Source: Liolophura sinensis
Taxonomy: Eukaryota > Mollusca > Polyplacophora > Chitonida > Chitonidae
Length of the DNA: 64,000 nucleotides
NCBI RefSeq assembly: GCF_032854445.1
Contig: NC_088301.1
Span: 41,401,187-41,465,186 of the forward strand
Reading direction: 5' to 3'
Part shown: positions 12,619-24,640 of the stretch, piece by piece
Layout of the letters: the number at the start of each line of letters is the position of its first letter
Position numbering within the stretch: the stretch's first letter is position 1
Translations under genes and position numbers: made by a program
The notes under the pieces: model-generated
Told to the model about the DNA's origin: nothing
Databases searched by the model: none
The model's input: only the letters and a program-made list of their open reading frames with translations

Positions 12619-13066
12619 TATTACCCTCTTCGTCACTGAAGCAAGCGTAAATGACATACCAAAAAAACAGGAGGAGGATCGACAGAATCACCGCGTATGA
12701 CTTGTACGTGCAGTTACGTTTATATTTTTACTAAACTTACTTTGACAGCTACCATTTATTTATGATCCACTAAGTACATAACATCTGGAAGGTCTTAATG
12801 GGGAAACTAAGGATGTTGAAACTATTAGAGTTTTAAAATTTTAATTGTTAGCTTTGCTCAAAATGTCAAATGTAATCACTTGATACTTTCACTCTCCTCT
12901 AATCTCATTCTCCTTGCAGTAATCTTTTACATTCACTGTTTACAATTAAGTAAACATTTAGCTAAGCGGATTCTATCCTATACTTTTCTATGCGTCGATT
13001 TTCTTTAGTGCAAAAGGGTAATTCAGTGTTTATGCGTTAGTTAGCAGTCATACTTGAAAGCAGTTT
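12619..13066. other. No gene seen
   Basis: AT-rich, no recognised element. Confidence 0.55.
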
Positions 13067-13300
13067 TTACACAGAGCGGTGTCTTTTACTTAACATTCTT
13101 GGCATCATTTCATCAATTTGATAAGTACGTTTCCCTATTCGAATGGTGCTAACAAGATCTGACAGAGTCTGAGGCTGTGCTTCCTCCCACTCTATCAGTG
13201 GACGATGGATGACCAGCAGCTCTTGAAGGCTGGGATGGAAGATCTGGTTTCCATCCCTGAGCTGGCATTGGACAGATAATTTCATGTCCTGCAGCTCACA
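13067..13300 (-). CDS. Unrecognised short open frame, possible exon or gene fragment
   Basis: The frame ends in a stop at 13067 and reads a fairly protein-like stretch (VCELQDMKLSVQCQLRDG, LIEWEEAQPQTLSDL, IRIGKRTYQIDEMMPR). A stop lies a few codons upstream, at about 13310, near a possible acceptor TTGATTCAG. I recognise no family. It could be a remnant of a gene copy. Confidence 0.2.
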   Translation of the reverse strand, partial: CELQDMKLSVQCQLRDGNQIFHPSLQELLVIHRPLIEWEEAQPQTLSDLVSTIRIGKRTYQIDEMMPRMLSKRHRSV

Positions 13301-13998
13301 TACATGCCTGAATCAACACCACTGAATGCCTCTCTGACAACAAGCAGGACAATTGCTCTATATATCGCTTTCCTCTTAGTGTTATTTTAGACTGACATGA
13401 CATGGACCATACTAGCTTTCTCAGTTCGGTAATTTCAGAAACTAGATTCTAGGAGTGCCCACTGAGGTATCTCGTTTGTCAAATGAAAACTGAATCTGGA
13501 ATGGATTCCATTCATGATATTCAGAGAACGCGTTAAACGGAGACAGAAACACTGAATCTGATAATGCAGAAATCTATTTCAAGGTATGCTTGTAATTTTA
13601 ATTCAGAGTATCACCTTCTCTTCACACCTGTAAATGGGTTAAAGTGTGCGAGTCTTTAGTAATGAAGTAAAGAAGGCAACATTCTGACGAGTCAAGAACG
13701 ACAGTGCGATATCCAGACGACATTCAGTTTACAAAACTTAGTCCAGGTTCAGTCAAAATTTGGTTCCAGAACGCGAAATAATTCTCGCAATGTCGACTAA
13801 ATAGCGTCCTAGGAATATCAAGCTGTTTACGGAATCCCGTCAAAGGTTTGTATAAGATTCACACAAGATATATTTAGAACGGAACGATTCCCACAAGTAA
13901 GCGAGATTCTTTCAACAGCGCGAGATCCATATTGTAGTGCCAGATTCAGATGGGACTCGTATGTCGCTGAACAGTCTTTATTTCGTCTGTTGTAAAAA

Positions 13999-14075
13999 TT
14001 TGCGTGTGACTATTTACCAAATATCACACTGTCGACGCGTCTCAGCGCTTACTCTCTACGCTGCATTGTTTTATA
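13999..14075 (-). repeat. R1 dispersed repeat, partial
   Basis: It shows GTGTGACTATTTACCAAATA TCACACTGTCGACGCG, then GCTTACTCTCTACGCTGCAT T, matching the reverse strand of the copy at 17259. Confidence 0.6.
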
Positions 14076-14079
14076 TTAT

Positions 14080-15399
14080 ATGTACTTTCGCCTATATATT
14101 GCCAACAGCTATAGCCATGGTAACACGCACAGAGCTCAGAATGAAGTTGTTTGATGGAGTATCCTTGAACCACTAGTCTTGGATTAATCATCTGTCACGT
14201 AAACAGAAATCGCTACACTATACAAGGCGCATAGAGTACGTCCGAATTGCCGTATGTGGGATAGCTCCCCATACTGTACGAGAAAGGATAATTTACAAGC
14301 AAAAGATTAAATTATCTCTCGCCTTTGAAGTCCTGCAAACCACCAGTAATCCTGCAGCGCAAACTTACAGCCAGCAAGTGGGTCGCATATGGTATATGTA
14401 GTATATAGAGCTGTATTGTGCAGAGTACGACCCTTACATTAACTTTAAATATACCTGAGCGCATATTTCTGTTGTTCCAAGCCTTTTCGATTGGCAGGTT
14501 GAACAACAATTGTACTAGACAAACGACATTCTGGTGTCCAACAAACGTTGCACTGTAAACTCAACCTTTATATACTTAATTGATTCGAGTGTAAATATAG
14601 CAATCGGGCAGCAAATGAAATCAAACAAAAAAAAACAAAACACTCTTTCATAAATTTTACAACATTCGAAACTAGTTAATGGAAATATACAGATGAAAAG
14701 TTCACTCAAGCCGCGGCTTGGGATAATCCTAATCTACTTACCATGAATTTAGACGTCTTAGTCTTAGAAACGACTAAATTTCCTCGTATTCCAATCTTCC
14801 CTGCTAGTGATTCGATGTTAAGGGTGGGAACGAAGCAAAGAAGAAACACATTTTCACAAAACATCAACCCCACACTGACTTGGTTGTCTCTTGAATGACT
14901 AAGCTGGCTATTTCCCAAACATCTACGACTTTGCACTATTAAATATTTGCTAATGCTGTACAAGTATAATGCTAGAGGTATATCATTTCATCCGCTGGAG
15001 TAAGTATCATAGACCACAGAATAAATCGGTCTCCAGGACAACAGGAACGCTATGTATTAGATCCAACGTTCCGGGTACTTGATGGATACAGATCGTACCA
15101 AGGATTACCCAAGGCGGTGGCCGTATGCACCGATTTATACCTCCATAGCGCCATCGATCCGAGCTCTCTGCCACTCCAGGCTATTTCACTCAAAGCGGAA
15201 TGAACATAGGGCTTTAAGGTTCTGCATAGATGTCAACCAACGAACCTTCACCTTGCTTCATCTTAAAGAACACCGTATATGCGTTTACATCTTCGTTTGG
15301 AGAGTAACATGCAGGTGTACATGCGAGTGATTAAACCAGGATAATTTGTTTTGTTCAGTGTGAGTTCTTTAACAAACACAAAGCCTTTCTTAGTCATAG
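14080..15399. other. No gene seen
   Basis: Several short open frames on both strands, none recognisable. A possible weak R2-like trace runs at 15060-15200 but cannot be supported. Confidence 0.5.
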
Positions 15400-15740
15400 T
15401 TCCCGTCACATCGATTGATACACCACACTTTTTCTGGATTCCTAAAATCTGGGCATCAACAATAATCGATGTTCCGGGTCAGTCATCGCAAGATGAATTT
15501 CCAAAACAACGTAAAATACAAAGCAACAAGAAAGAACATAAAAAGACTTCCAGCATAGAGAGTAAAACCAGAGCAGTGTTATAGTTGGCAAATTTGAATG
15601 AAAGACGAAGGGAATGTTTTAGGAGAAGGAATTACATCAGTATCCAAATAGTGAACCATACAGGTATATAGAAGCTGTCGTTAAAATATGTATCTTAGCT
15701 AAGCTTTGGTTGTCATTGTTCACATAGCCAACACGATGAA
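15400..15740 (+). repeat. R2 copy interrupted by R1 sequence
   Basis: The left part (GGGCATCAACAATAATCGAT GTTCCGGGTCAGTCATCGCA AG, CCAAAACAACGTAAAATAC) and the right part (GAAAGACGAAGGGAATG, CATCAGTATCC, AAAATATGTATCTTAGC) flank about 50 bp of the R1 left end at 15545-15595, which reads CTTCCAGCATAGAGAGTAAA ACCAGAGCAG. Confidence 0.62.
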
Positions 15741-17258
15741 TATATAGGCCGTAAGGTCGGTTTAAGGTCAATCAGACAACACGCAAAAGCCTCCCAGAGA
15801 TTGTGGGCAGTCCGTCCATATTTACTTACACAAGACGACTGTTCTTGTAATTTAAACTGATGCGTGAGATGAAATGTTTTGACACACAGCTTTTTGATAA
15901 ACCATCTTGTGACTGTAGAAATTTCTTTATTCCATTGTTCCTTAATGCAGAGGCTGAGATAATGCTACAAGCCGAGACGTACACTCCATGGCCATAAGGA
16001 ACGATCATTCTCAGTGTCAACGTTGAAACTATCCTTGTTGTAAAGTCGACGCGACAGGAATCCGTTGGTCAGGTAAGATGATCCATCGGGAAAGACGATG
16101 TTTTCTTTAAATCCAGCAAAATGGATATTGTCATTTACAGCCGTGGCTATACACAGGTTGTTTAAATATATTCGATCATCAGATCATAATAGTAAAGATC
16201 GAGTTTAATAAAGTTTACTTTTCAGCAGCTACTACATATAGTCATATTCATGCGAGAACAGATATAGGTCTGTTAAAGGATTGTTGGTGTGATCGGGACA
16301 CAGTTTGTTCCGTTCGGAAACTCTACACTGTCGATAAATGGTTTCGCGAATATCACCTAGATGTGAGTAATTCAAGCAATTCAATGAACAAGTTCACCCA
16401 TGAGTAGATACCCCTGTACCTTAGAGGGCTTTGTTGCCTTTGACGTTAACGTAGCGATGACAGTTTTTAGTAAACACTGAGCCAATTAACGATGAAGATT
16501 CTATCAAGTAAATCTCTTTGAGGAATAGTAGTATAGAGACTTAAGAATTTTCAAGTGGGCGTGTCCTTAAACTGAGAGTTTAGTTTTTCAGTGAGACGTG
16601 GACTTCTTAAGAACCCACATACAGTTGACGCCTGAATTTTTTTTGCGATTTGTTTCTTGTGATTATTCGTTATATGTGATACGTGACAACACAATTTTTG
16701 AGTAAATTATTTCTAATAAAATGGAATTAAAATCACTGCATTTCTTACAGAATGCTGTAAGTTTTTTTATATTGGCACATTAGTCGTTCACAGACAAAAA
16801 TAAAAGTTAATTTGACATATAGAAAGAAAACAGTGCGAGAATTTTTTATCGGGTAACAGCCTGAACAGGTGATAAAGTACGTAGCGTATGATAAGCAGGG
16901 CGATACTGAACATCCGAGCTGTGTGGGAATTATGTAATATGTGATAACATTTTCAGCAGATACACATTCAAAATTTTTACACCTCTGTGATATTGTCAAA
17001 TATCGCTCCATGTTCATCATTATGATGATACACGGTACATTGTCAGCAAATACCATTCCAGCAGCGTTAATTAAGACGACAGTGTCATTAATTTCCATTT
17101 CTTGATATAAGCAGTGATCGTGTGACTAGTTTTACTAGACCCCATGTTTACATAAAAGACTCAACTGATAAAGGGGTAAGTGCATTACGGGCAGGTAAGT
17201 ATAAGGAAACTTATATACATGTATTTCCTCGTAAATTTCTGTGCAATTTCTCATAATT
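15741..17258. other. No gene seen; weak R1-like trace
   Basis: AT-rich. AAATCACTGCATTTCTTACA near 16730 resembles the end block of R1. A minus-strand open frame at 16745-17098 has no recognisable motif. Confidence 0.5.
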
Positions 17259-17360
17259 AAAGACGTACAGCACAGAGAGTTAAACCAGAGCAGCGACGAC
17301 AGTGTCATTGCTGGCAAATGGTCACACGTAAGCAACGAAACTTCTGTTCGTTAAACTGCT
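17259..17360 (+). repeat. R1 dispersed repeat, well preserved
   Basis: AAGACGTACAGCACAGAGAG, TTAAACCAGAGCAGCGACGA CAGTGTCATTGCTGGCAAAT GGTCACACGTAAGCAACGAA A. This copy is the easiest reference for the left part of the family. Confidence 0.75.
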
Positions 17361-17618
17361 TCTTCTATACATGAAAACATTAAAGCTCTCTAGATTTAGA
17401 AATTTAGGAAAAATAGATTTAAGACTTGGTATCACTGATATTCTGAGAGTAGTTATGAGATAATTCTGAGAACACCTACAATTTGATGCTTTCTTACTTT
17501 CTTACAAATTTCTTACAAATTATTTGATCTTGTCACATTGGTAAGCGAAAGTTGTAATCAGTGTATCTCTGGGAGGTGATGTTCCACAGTGTGAAAGTGA
17601 AATGTCTTTTTCATAAGA

Positions 17619-17673
17619 TAATAATGAAGTCGAGCCATCACCACGTGGTGACGCCTCGACTTCATCATTATTA
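17619..17673. repeat. 55-bp near-perfect palindrome (hairpin)
   Basis: Outer arms TAATAATGAAGTCGAG and CTCGACTTCATCATTATTA are symmetric around the central 14-bp palindrome TCACCACGTGGTGA. Only two unpaired positions and one 3-nt slip in the ATG/ATT run break the symmetry. Confidence 0.8.
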
Positions 17674-18059
17674 CTATTAAAGCCACGGGCCAGGAGAAGA
17701 GGTGACAGGTTACATGTTGACGGATAATTACTTGATTAGCAACACATAGGCGAAAAACAAATGGCCAGGTTGGTAGGTGGTTACGCGGGCGTGGGGGAGG
17801 GGAAGTAGCTGCCTGTGGATATAGTTCTAGCAGAGTTCGTAATTGGAATGTCTAAACCATCCAGTAATGACATAGGGAATGCACTGTTCAGTTTCACGTC
17901 GATTAGCATTACACAGTTTGTACGAACACGCCTACATCTATCCGCCTAAACCATGACCAGGGGAGGGGTATGTAATCCGGGGAATAAATCCGCATTGTTG
18001 GATATATGAACGTTTACGAACCGTTAGCATATTTAAAACAACATGTTTAAAAACTGTTC

Positions 18060-18185
18060 CTCCTTAATTGTATTCCTTGATTCCATCCTAATTTCGTACT
18101 TTATACACTTTCTTAGTTCTTTGGTGATTTGTGTTAAACATCATTTTGGGAATTGACGTTGTGCTTACTTTCAGTTAGAAGGTTC
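18060..18185 (-). repeat. R2 dispersed repeat, partial
   Basis: CCATCCTAATTTCGTACTTT ATACACTTTCTTAGTTCTTT GGTGATTTGTGTTAAACATC ATTTTGGGAATTGACG is the reverse of the R2 left-centre part. Confidence 0.65.
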
Positions 18186-18505
18186 TATAATTAATATATT
18201 ATCGACATCCCTAACCATTAATATGATAACATATTCTAATGCTTTTATTACTGAAAACACTCGTCTACAGTTTGATTTGAGTTAAATGTGTTACTTGCTG
18301 GAAAGTTTGGCAAATGAATATTTTCAACTCATGATACAGTATGGCTAAGTGTCACAAATGTCCCGCATCCCAACGTCACTACACAAATTGCAGACGTGCG
18401 CCTTGGTTTCCTTACACTTTGTCTCGTTCTAAAATTTCTGATGATCAAAAGTGAAACTTATAGCACTGAAAGGCTGGTTCTATATACACTTGTTATTTGT
18501 TACTG

Positions 18506-18728
18506 ATTGATTTGATGGAAGTTTTACGCCGTACTCAAGAATACTTCATTTATAGGACGGCGGCTAGTATTATGGTGGGGGGAGACTGGAGGCAATCCAT
18601 GACCATCCGCAGATTACTGGCAGACTCCAACTAATGGCCGAAGAGGAAGCCGACGTGAACTCAAAGTGACCGCGTTGGCGAGAGGCTCCAGCATGATTGT
18701 ACTGTTCACCACTATGCCATGGAGGGCC
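18506..18728 (-). mobile_element. SINE family 1, nearly full length
   Basis: From the tail side it shows TTTTACGCCGTACTCAAGAA, GGACGGCGGCTAGTATTATG, CCATGACCATCCGCAGATTA, then the reverse of the tRNA-like head (GTGACCGCGTTGGCGAGAGG ... CATGGAGGGCCCC). It is the most complete minus-oriented copy. Confidence 0.8.
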
Positions 18729-20149
18729 CCTATATGTACACTTCTATACCTGGCGCAACTCATAGAGGAAAATGTATTCCATACTTTTTATTTCAAACAT
18801 GTTTTAAAGAGACTTTTAACAGGTTTAGATGTTCCGATGTTCCGCTAATCACTAATATCTGTTATATTACTAATTATAATGCTCATAGGACTGCCAAACA
18901 AGTTCTGAAGGATCCTACCGTGTTCCTTCGGACCAAGCTCCTAATAATGTTAGATTTTTCTGGAAGAATTATTACAATCAGGTTCTTGTAGAGGAGCTTA
19001 ATATCACTACAACAACTGGAGAGATCAAATAGAAATGTATATCCGTACTTTCCCGTCACACCCATATACTACGACCGCGTAAATCCCCAAACATAGATCG
19101 ATTTATTGTGAGGTCGAGAAGCTACACCACCAAACTTTTAACGAAGACACTGAAGCAAGTACAGTCAGTTTGGAAAAAGTACAATGTTGTGCAATGGCAA
19201 ATAATTCTGGCGTCACTGCGTTTGGATTCTTAAAAACTCCAAACGTCTAACTGAAGAACTAGACGCTCAAATACACGTAGACTGTATAGGGACATATCTG
19301 CTTCAGATTTCTCCACTCCTGTACGACTATACACTCAGATTTAATAGATAGAATTTCGTCACTAATTGTATCTGTGTTTGATAAAACTGGTCACCACGTC
19401 AAGGGAAACAAAGCTTTCTTCAGTTCCACTAGATATTATACATAGATCACCATTCATGAGATTTTTCGTCCTTCAACGATTTGCAGCAATTTCTTATAAA
19501 TAACATGTGGCGTGTACGTATCTCGCCTTGTAGCATTTGTTAGATCCTTTGTGTTAAGTGACGATGTCAATCAGGGCCTAGTTGTTCAAAAGTTTAATAG
19601 CCAATACTTTATAAAGTCACTTTTTATATTTAATTTTGCAGCCAAATTCGGCAGCTAAGGCGGTTGTCCAAATTCAGAGTATAACAGCAGCAGACTTATA
19701 ATTCATATTTAATATACTGTTACGCAATTATTTTGGGGCTAAGCACTAACCTGAAGACTTGCCTTAAAGTTAAATCTGGTATTAAATCTTAAAACAGTTG
19801 TGAACAACCGGGCCCAGCATCACAAGTTATTGCAGTAAAAAAACTTGTGTGTCAAGGTTATTCCATCAAACGTCTTTACTCTAAGTTTCTTAAGTTTGTA
19901 TGTTAAGTTAAAAGTTAAGTTAAGTTAAATATGGACAAAGCGTCCAGAATTTCTGGTCGACGACCCCATGATTTATGTCTGATTCCACTTAATCGGGGGC
20001 TAGAAGCTGTATATTAAAAGTGTTCAATTAGTTTATTATCGACAACGGATACACTACCGTGTTACACGATTTGAATACTGATTCACTCATTCAGCTAAAA
20101 CATACTTTGCGCCTTTCCAAAAACATCATTGTAAACTTTTGTCTACTTC
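18729..20149. other. No gene seen
   Basis: AT-rich. A short TTAAG tandem run lies near 19905-19927. Confidence 0.55.
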
Positions 20150-20300
20150 TCTTTGCATGATTAAGTCTTAATTTTGTACTTTATATAGTTTCTTAGTTCT
20201 GTGTTAGATGTCGTTTTGGGAATTGGTCTTTTGATTATTGGCTTGAAACGTCCATACTGGTTAACGACAGGTACACGAATGTCTGTTTCGACGCATAGAT
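20150..20300 (-). repeat. R2 dispersed repeat, left part
   Basis: It shows CTTAATTTTGTACTTTATAT AGTTTCTTAGTTCTG, GATGTCGTTTTGGGAATTGG, GATTATTGGCTTGAAACGTC C, and ACGAATGTCTGTTTCGACGC AT. A SINE family 1 copy adjoins it on the right. Confidence 0.7.
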
Positions 20301-20309
20301 TCACAATGA

Positions 20310-20515
20310 TTTTATTTATTTATTTATTTGATTGGTGTTTTACTCAGTATTTCACTTATACGACGATTGCCAGTATTAAGGTGGGAGGAAACATTGCAGA
20401 GACCAGGGAAAACCCACGACCATCAGCTGGCTGGCCTTATCACGTACAACCGAAGAGGAAGACACCTGGCCCCAACTCACAATATTACCTTTGAGCCACC
20501 TTGTCTTGACGTCGA
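20310..20515 (-). mobile_element. SINE family 1 copy
   Basis: Read on the plus strand, the tail comes first (five ATTT units, then GATTGGTGTTTTACTCAG), followed by CACTTATACGACG, GGTGGGAGGAAACA, AAACCCACGACCATC and a diverged head ending near GAGCCACCTT. It lies directly beside an R2 copy at 20150-20300. Confidence 0.8.
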
Positions 20516-23127
20516 TCAAAACTATCACACAACAAAGGGTAAGCAGTGTTCACATTGCTATATTGCGTGCGGTCGGGACAACAGAACATATGTGAGGAAT
20601 AACACATAATGAGGTTTAAAACATAACCTTGACTGGGTCTTCCAGGGCTTAAATGTTTCACCATGGGAGAAGAAATTAAGAGATGTGATTCGGTTAGAAA
20701 TACTAATAAGATTTCAGGTGAAAACAGTATACCCCCGAACAAATGCATTTATTTGCAATGTATAAGAGAATACAAGCAGTATTATGATGAGTATAAACTC
20801 AGGGAAAGTACTTCATCGGGGTTGATGATAGGTTTTTGTATTAAAATTGCAAGGTGAAAAGTACGCAAAAAATCTGTATGCGTCTTAGATACCATTTTGG
20901 GCAATTGTCTGCAAAGAGAATATTCAATTCTGCTTCTTCAGATGACCAACCTACCCTCTTAGATACAGTTTTTCTTTTCTTAAGTTGTCTCTTTATCTCT
21001 AAAAATGCATGTTATTGTTCGATCATGTGTTAGCTTCACCAGTTTCTGAGATCTTGTCAAATGATGCGATAAATATATCAAATTTAACATTGTAACTAAA
21101 ATTGGTGTCCATTACACTTCACAGGCTACCAAAACCATCACTACCATACGTCTGTAATTATATTATATACCTGTATTTTGTTGTAGCTTAACACAACTTT
21201 CCTGTCCAATTTCATATTTGGGAGGGAGGTGGGGGAGGGGGGGGGGAAGTAATGAATTGATATAGCCCACAGAATCTCCCTTCCCAAGAAAACAATAACT
21301 GTCGGTGAAGTAAATTGTGCACATACAAGATTTATAACATATCACTCTCTCCATGACAGGCAATGTGTGTAGAGAGTATAGAGAATATTTGAAAGAGAGA
21401 ATTGTTCTAAATGGGATGAAAGTTTATGAAACAAGTTAATAAGCTCCGTTTTTAATTGATATGCGATGGGCCCCCATTACCTGGCTGTATATTGGATAAG
21501 TATATGTCAGATTGCCTTGAGCTGGGTCGTACAGAATTTGACAGGCTTCAAATGTCTGTTTCAACGAATGACAATGTCTGTTTTAACGAATACATTCTTG
21601 TAATTTTTGGCAGGTCAGCGTCGTCGGTGTTTCCACAATAGTTCTTGATAAACCAAGCTCGATATTTGGTGTCTGGGAAGCCTGTGAAACTGATGCATTG
21701 AGAAACAAGTCTAGTCTCCTCAGAAACAAGTGTGGATGTTGGATCGTTTTCTGGTTGTTGCCGTGTCTAATTAGCCCCCATTTAACAAGAATATCGCCTC
21801 AACCTCTACAAGTGCGAGATCAAACCTTATATGAAACTTCTCGTGGAGTTTCAGGCTACTTCCTGATTTGCCAAGTTGTGGCTTCTTGCCAACATACCAA
21901 TTTGAATAGATGTACTTTAGAGTATATAACAGATAGTTTACGACTCCTGAGCGAAAATCTTAAATATGAAAACTCTGTTCTAAACCCATGTGGGAGAGCG
22001 CGTGTCTGTCACCCATGGTGTGTGCAACACTTTGTTAAGTCTCGGGACAATGACGACAGAAACGGCACTCTTGTCAACACGGCTTCTAATCATAGCCGTG
22101 TATGTACTCTCTCATGATTCTTTATCGTTAAGATTGCAACGGTTGTGGAAAATTCTGCGTTATGCAGACTTGATGCGTTTGTGCCGAACCTCTTGGGCAG
22201 AATTAGGAATCGGGGAGAGAATATCCCGTCGTGATCTGATTATCTGAAGGTATCAAATAACAAATATATCTCAAAACACTGTTCTGGAATATGAATGTGG
22301 AAATATTATCATTGTTACTGGCCAAATAAATATCAGAAATGGATGTAATGATTTGTAATGGTTTCATTACGACTCGTTATCCACATTTTAATAGTAACTG
22401 TAAACCAGATCGATAGGGTTTTAGCAAAATCGGAAAAGTGGCGCGTGGAGTGTATCATGTGATGTTTAGTTCCAGTGAACATCACAACTGTATGGACGAT
22501 TTGGAGTTGTCCCTGACACACATGGTGTCAGAAGTGATCTTTCGCTCCTAAATCCATGAACCTGAAAGATGATTACAACAGTTTCGCTTTACAACGAAGA
22601 TACGGAGAAGCACAAGAAGTGTGAAAAACTTTAGTGTTCGACCTTTTTAACGCTTCCTGGAGAAAAAGCCATAGAGGTACACATCACGTTTACCATCGTC
22701 GATGATGAAAAGGACAAAATAGAGCTTTTGGTCCCGGAATTTGAAAAGCCTTGCCCGCCAAAGAACACACAGACGTTTGTGCTGGGAAAACAGGGGCAGA
22801 AACCAGATAGAAAGAAAGATTATTTAAACATGAAAAGTATGAAAGGCCAAAAGAACCAAAACGACAACAAAAAACAACAACAAAAGGCCGTCTCACGAAA
22901 CGGGACCATTTTGCACCGAAGCCTTTATCTCCAATTTACAGGATACCTATTTTGACAGTGACTTTGTAGTGGGTAAAATCTCACAGAGAAGCGCTTTATA
23001 AAATCCTTGACATGGAACGGAACAGCAAATACCACTAAAATGGGAGTTCTCTGGTTCAGACGTTAACATATTAAGATAGCATGATTATATATGTAGGTGA
23101 GATACAAACCTAAATTAGGGTCAACTA
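20516..23127. other. No supported gene; may hold further retrotransposon debris
   Basis: An open frame on the plus strand at 21698-22117 (139 codons) has no recognisable domain. A Lys/Gln-rich stretch at 22690-22960 precedes the pol relic and could be its decayed upstream part, but I find no reverse transcriptase motif. Confidence 0.4.
21220..21246 (+). repeat. G-rich tract, G-quadruplex-type
   Basis: GGGAGGGAGGTGGGGGAGGG followed by more G. It has at least four runs of three or more G with short loops. Confidence 0.7.
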
Positions 23128-24060
23128 AGACATGCCGCTTGTGTCAATATTCGCCAGGGCACTGAATGAACGTCCACAAGAATACGACTCCTTAGACTGA
23201 GACTGCAGGAACAGTAAACGCCTGGAAAATACGTGTATTGAAGATGAAAACTAAGCCAGCTATCTCAGCTGAGGGAAATATTCAGCTTTCAGTGGCTGGA
23301 GTCCTAGCAGATATGCCTGTAACTGACGACTATATAATCCCCATTCGTTCAGCCACACCTGTACACAGTATGATGCAATGTCTTATTACCACAGTCAACG
23401 AAAGGTGGCCAGATGATAAAGGACTTTGCCCAACTGAAATCCAAGATTATTGGACTTTATGGGAGGAATTGTCAGTTATGATATTTACCTGATATTTAAA
23501 GGTAACAATGTGATACTTCCACACAATCTGTTCATCGAAACAGACATTCGTGTACCAGCCATCCACCAAAGTGGACGGTTGGGGGGAAAAACAACGTTTT
23601 AACACAAACTAACACAGAGCTAAGAACATATACATATAAGGTACGAAGCGAATGTGGAAAGAACTGCTTCAGAAAATCCACGTTGAATATCTGGTCCAAC
23701 ACATATCCCACCAGACCTTGAAAAACGATTTGGATTGAACCGCGTAAGATAGAGAAACCGCATTATCTGATCACCGTAGACTCGCCACATCCAGAGATTT
23801 GTCATCTAAAAGATCAAACTAATGCAAAAGAAATCCATGGAAGAAGGCACTGTTTACAAGATATTCTTAATGAGTGATAATGGACCGTGTTATGACAGGC
23901 AAAAGTTTTGCAAGGTCATGGAAGGGAACAAATCCGTATCTTACCTTGTCAGGGTGCCGGAGAACACCAGTGGATACGGAATATTTCCCGATTCATTTCT
24001 TCTTGGGCGTCGTATCCAAACACATCTCCTGAGATTAAGGAAACCTTCCTGAGAAGGGGG
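23128..24060 (+). pseudogene. Ty3/gypsy-type retrotransposon pol relic (RNase H end to integrase)
   Basis: Protein traces occur in the order expected for Ty3/gypsy pol. First is the end of RNase H (MPLVSIF...LNERP at 23131-23180). Next is the linker with RWPDDKG...EIQDYW..EELSV (23238-23490) and a shifted frame ending in NVILP. Then comes an integrase N-terminal trace ELLQKIH (from 23661), a HYLITVD segment with the first catalytic Asp codon at 23779-23781, an MSDNGP segment with the second Asp codon at 23876-23878, and a FLLGRRIQT motif typical of the integrase C-terminal part (about 23995-24025). Frameshifts separate nearly every block. The two Asp are about 32 codons apart, well short of the usual spacing, and no catalytic Glu block is seen. 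R2 sequence sits inside at 23533-23640. The element is inactive. No LTRs were recognised. Confidence 0.7.
23533..23640 (+). repeat. R2 left-end fragment inside a gypsy pol relic
   Basis: TCGAAACAGACATTCGTGTA CCAGCCATCCACCAAAGTGG ACG, then AACAACGTTTTAACACAAAC TAACACAGAGCTAAGAA. Recognisable integrase-type coding sequence occurs on both sides. Confidence 0.65.
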
Positions 24061-24069
24061 CTAGGTAAA

Positions 24070-24240
24070 ACATCGAAACACACATTCGTATACCAGCTGT
24101 CAAACGAAATTGGACGTCCCAAGACAATAATCGCAAGGTCATTTCTTAAACGAGCGTTTAAACGCGTTTCGATCACGAAAGAACTGAGAAAATAAGGAAA
24201 GTAGTCAACAGTTTTCAATGATGTTGGAAATAAATATAAG
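24070..24240 (+). repeat. R2 dispersed repeat copy
   Basis: ATCGAAACACACATTCGTAT ACCAGCTGTCAAACGAAATT GGACGTCCCAAGACAATAAT CGCAAGGTCATTT, then GAAAGTAGTCAACAGTTTTC AATGATGTTGGAAA. It abuts the next R2 copy head-to-tail. Confidence 0.7.
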
Positions 24241-24242
24241 CG

Positions 24243-24520
24243 TCATGTCCGACATTCATATACCATTCGTACTCCGTAAAGGGCGTTCCAAGTCGATAAT
24301 CGCATGATCCATTTCCAAAACAACGTTTAACGCTAGCTACCAAAGACTCAAGGAATAGAATGTATTGACGAATAAGTGAAATTAGCATTCAAATCGTGTA
24401 ACATGAATGTATATAAGTATATAAAATATGTATCTCTGTTGTACTTTGATAGCAACTGTTCATATATCCAACGTGGCGACCAAATTCAACATGATACTGC
24501 ACCTATATGCGGCTCAAGCG
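24243..24520 (+). repeat. R2 dispersed repeat copy
   Basis: GTCCGACATTCATATACCAT, GGGCGTTCCAAGTCGATAAT CGCA, CCAAAACAACGTTTAACGC, AAATCGTGTAACATGAATG, and the right end TATGTATCTCTGTTGTACTT TGATAGCAACTGTTCATATA TCCAACGTGGCGACC AAATTCAACATGATA. This is one of the clearest right ends. Confidence 0.7.
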
Positions 24521-24640
24521 GAATTAGTCATAATTATGAAGCAGAGATTCTAAAAGACGTTTGTCTAAAAGGAAGAAACTGGTGACAGACAAAACAAAAA
24601 ATACTTTGACAGAATATCAAAAATCTGCCGGTGCTAAGAC

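Noticed and set aside
13340-13420. Immunoglobulin-like D-S-G-x-Y motif upstream of the 13.1 kb frame
   Set aside because: The surrounding residues and the frame do not support an immunoglobulin fold.
21698-22117. 139-codon plus-strand frame as a gene
   Set aside because: It has no recognisable motif, a poor composition pattern and no splice context.
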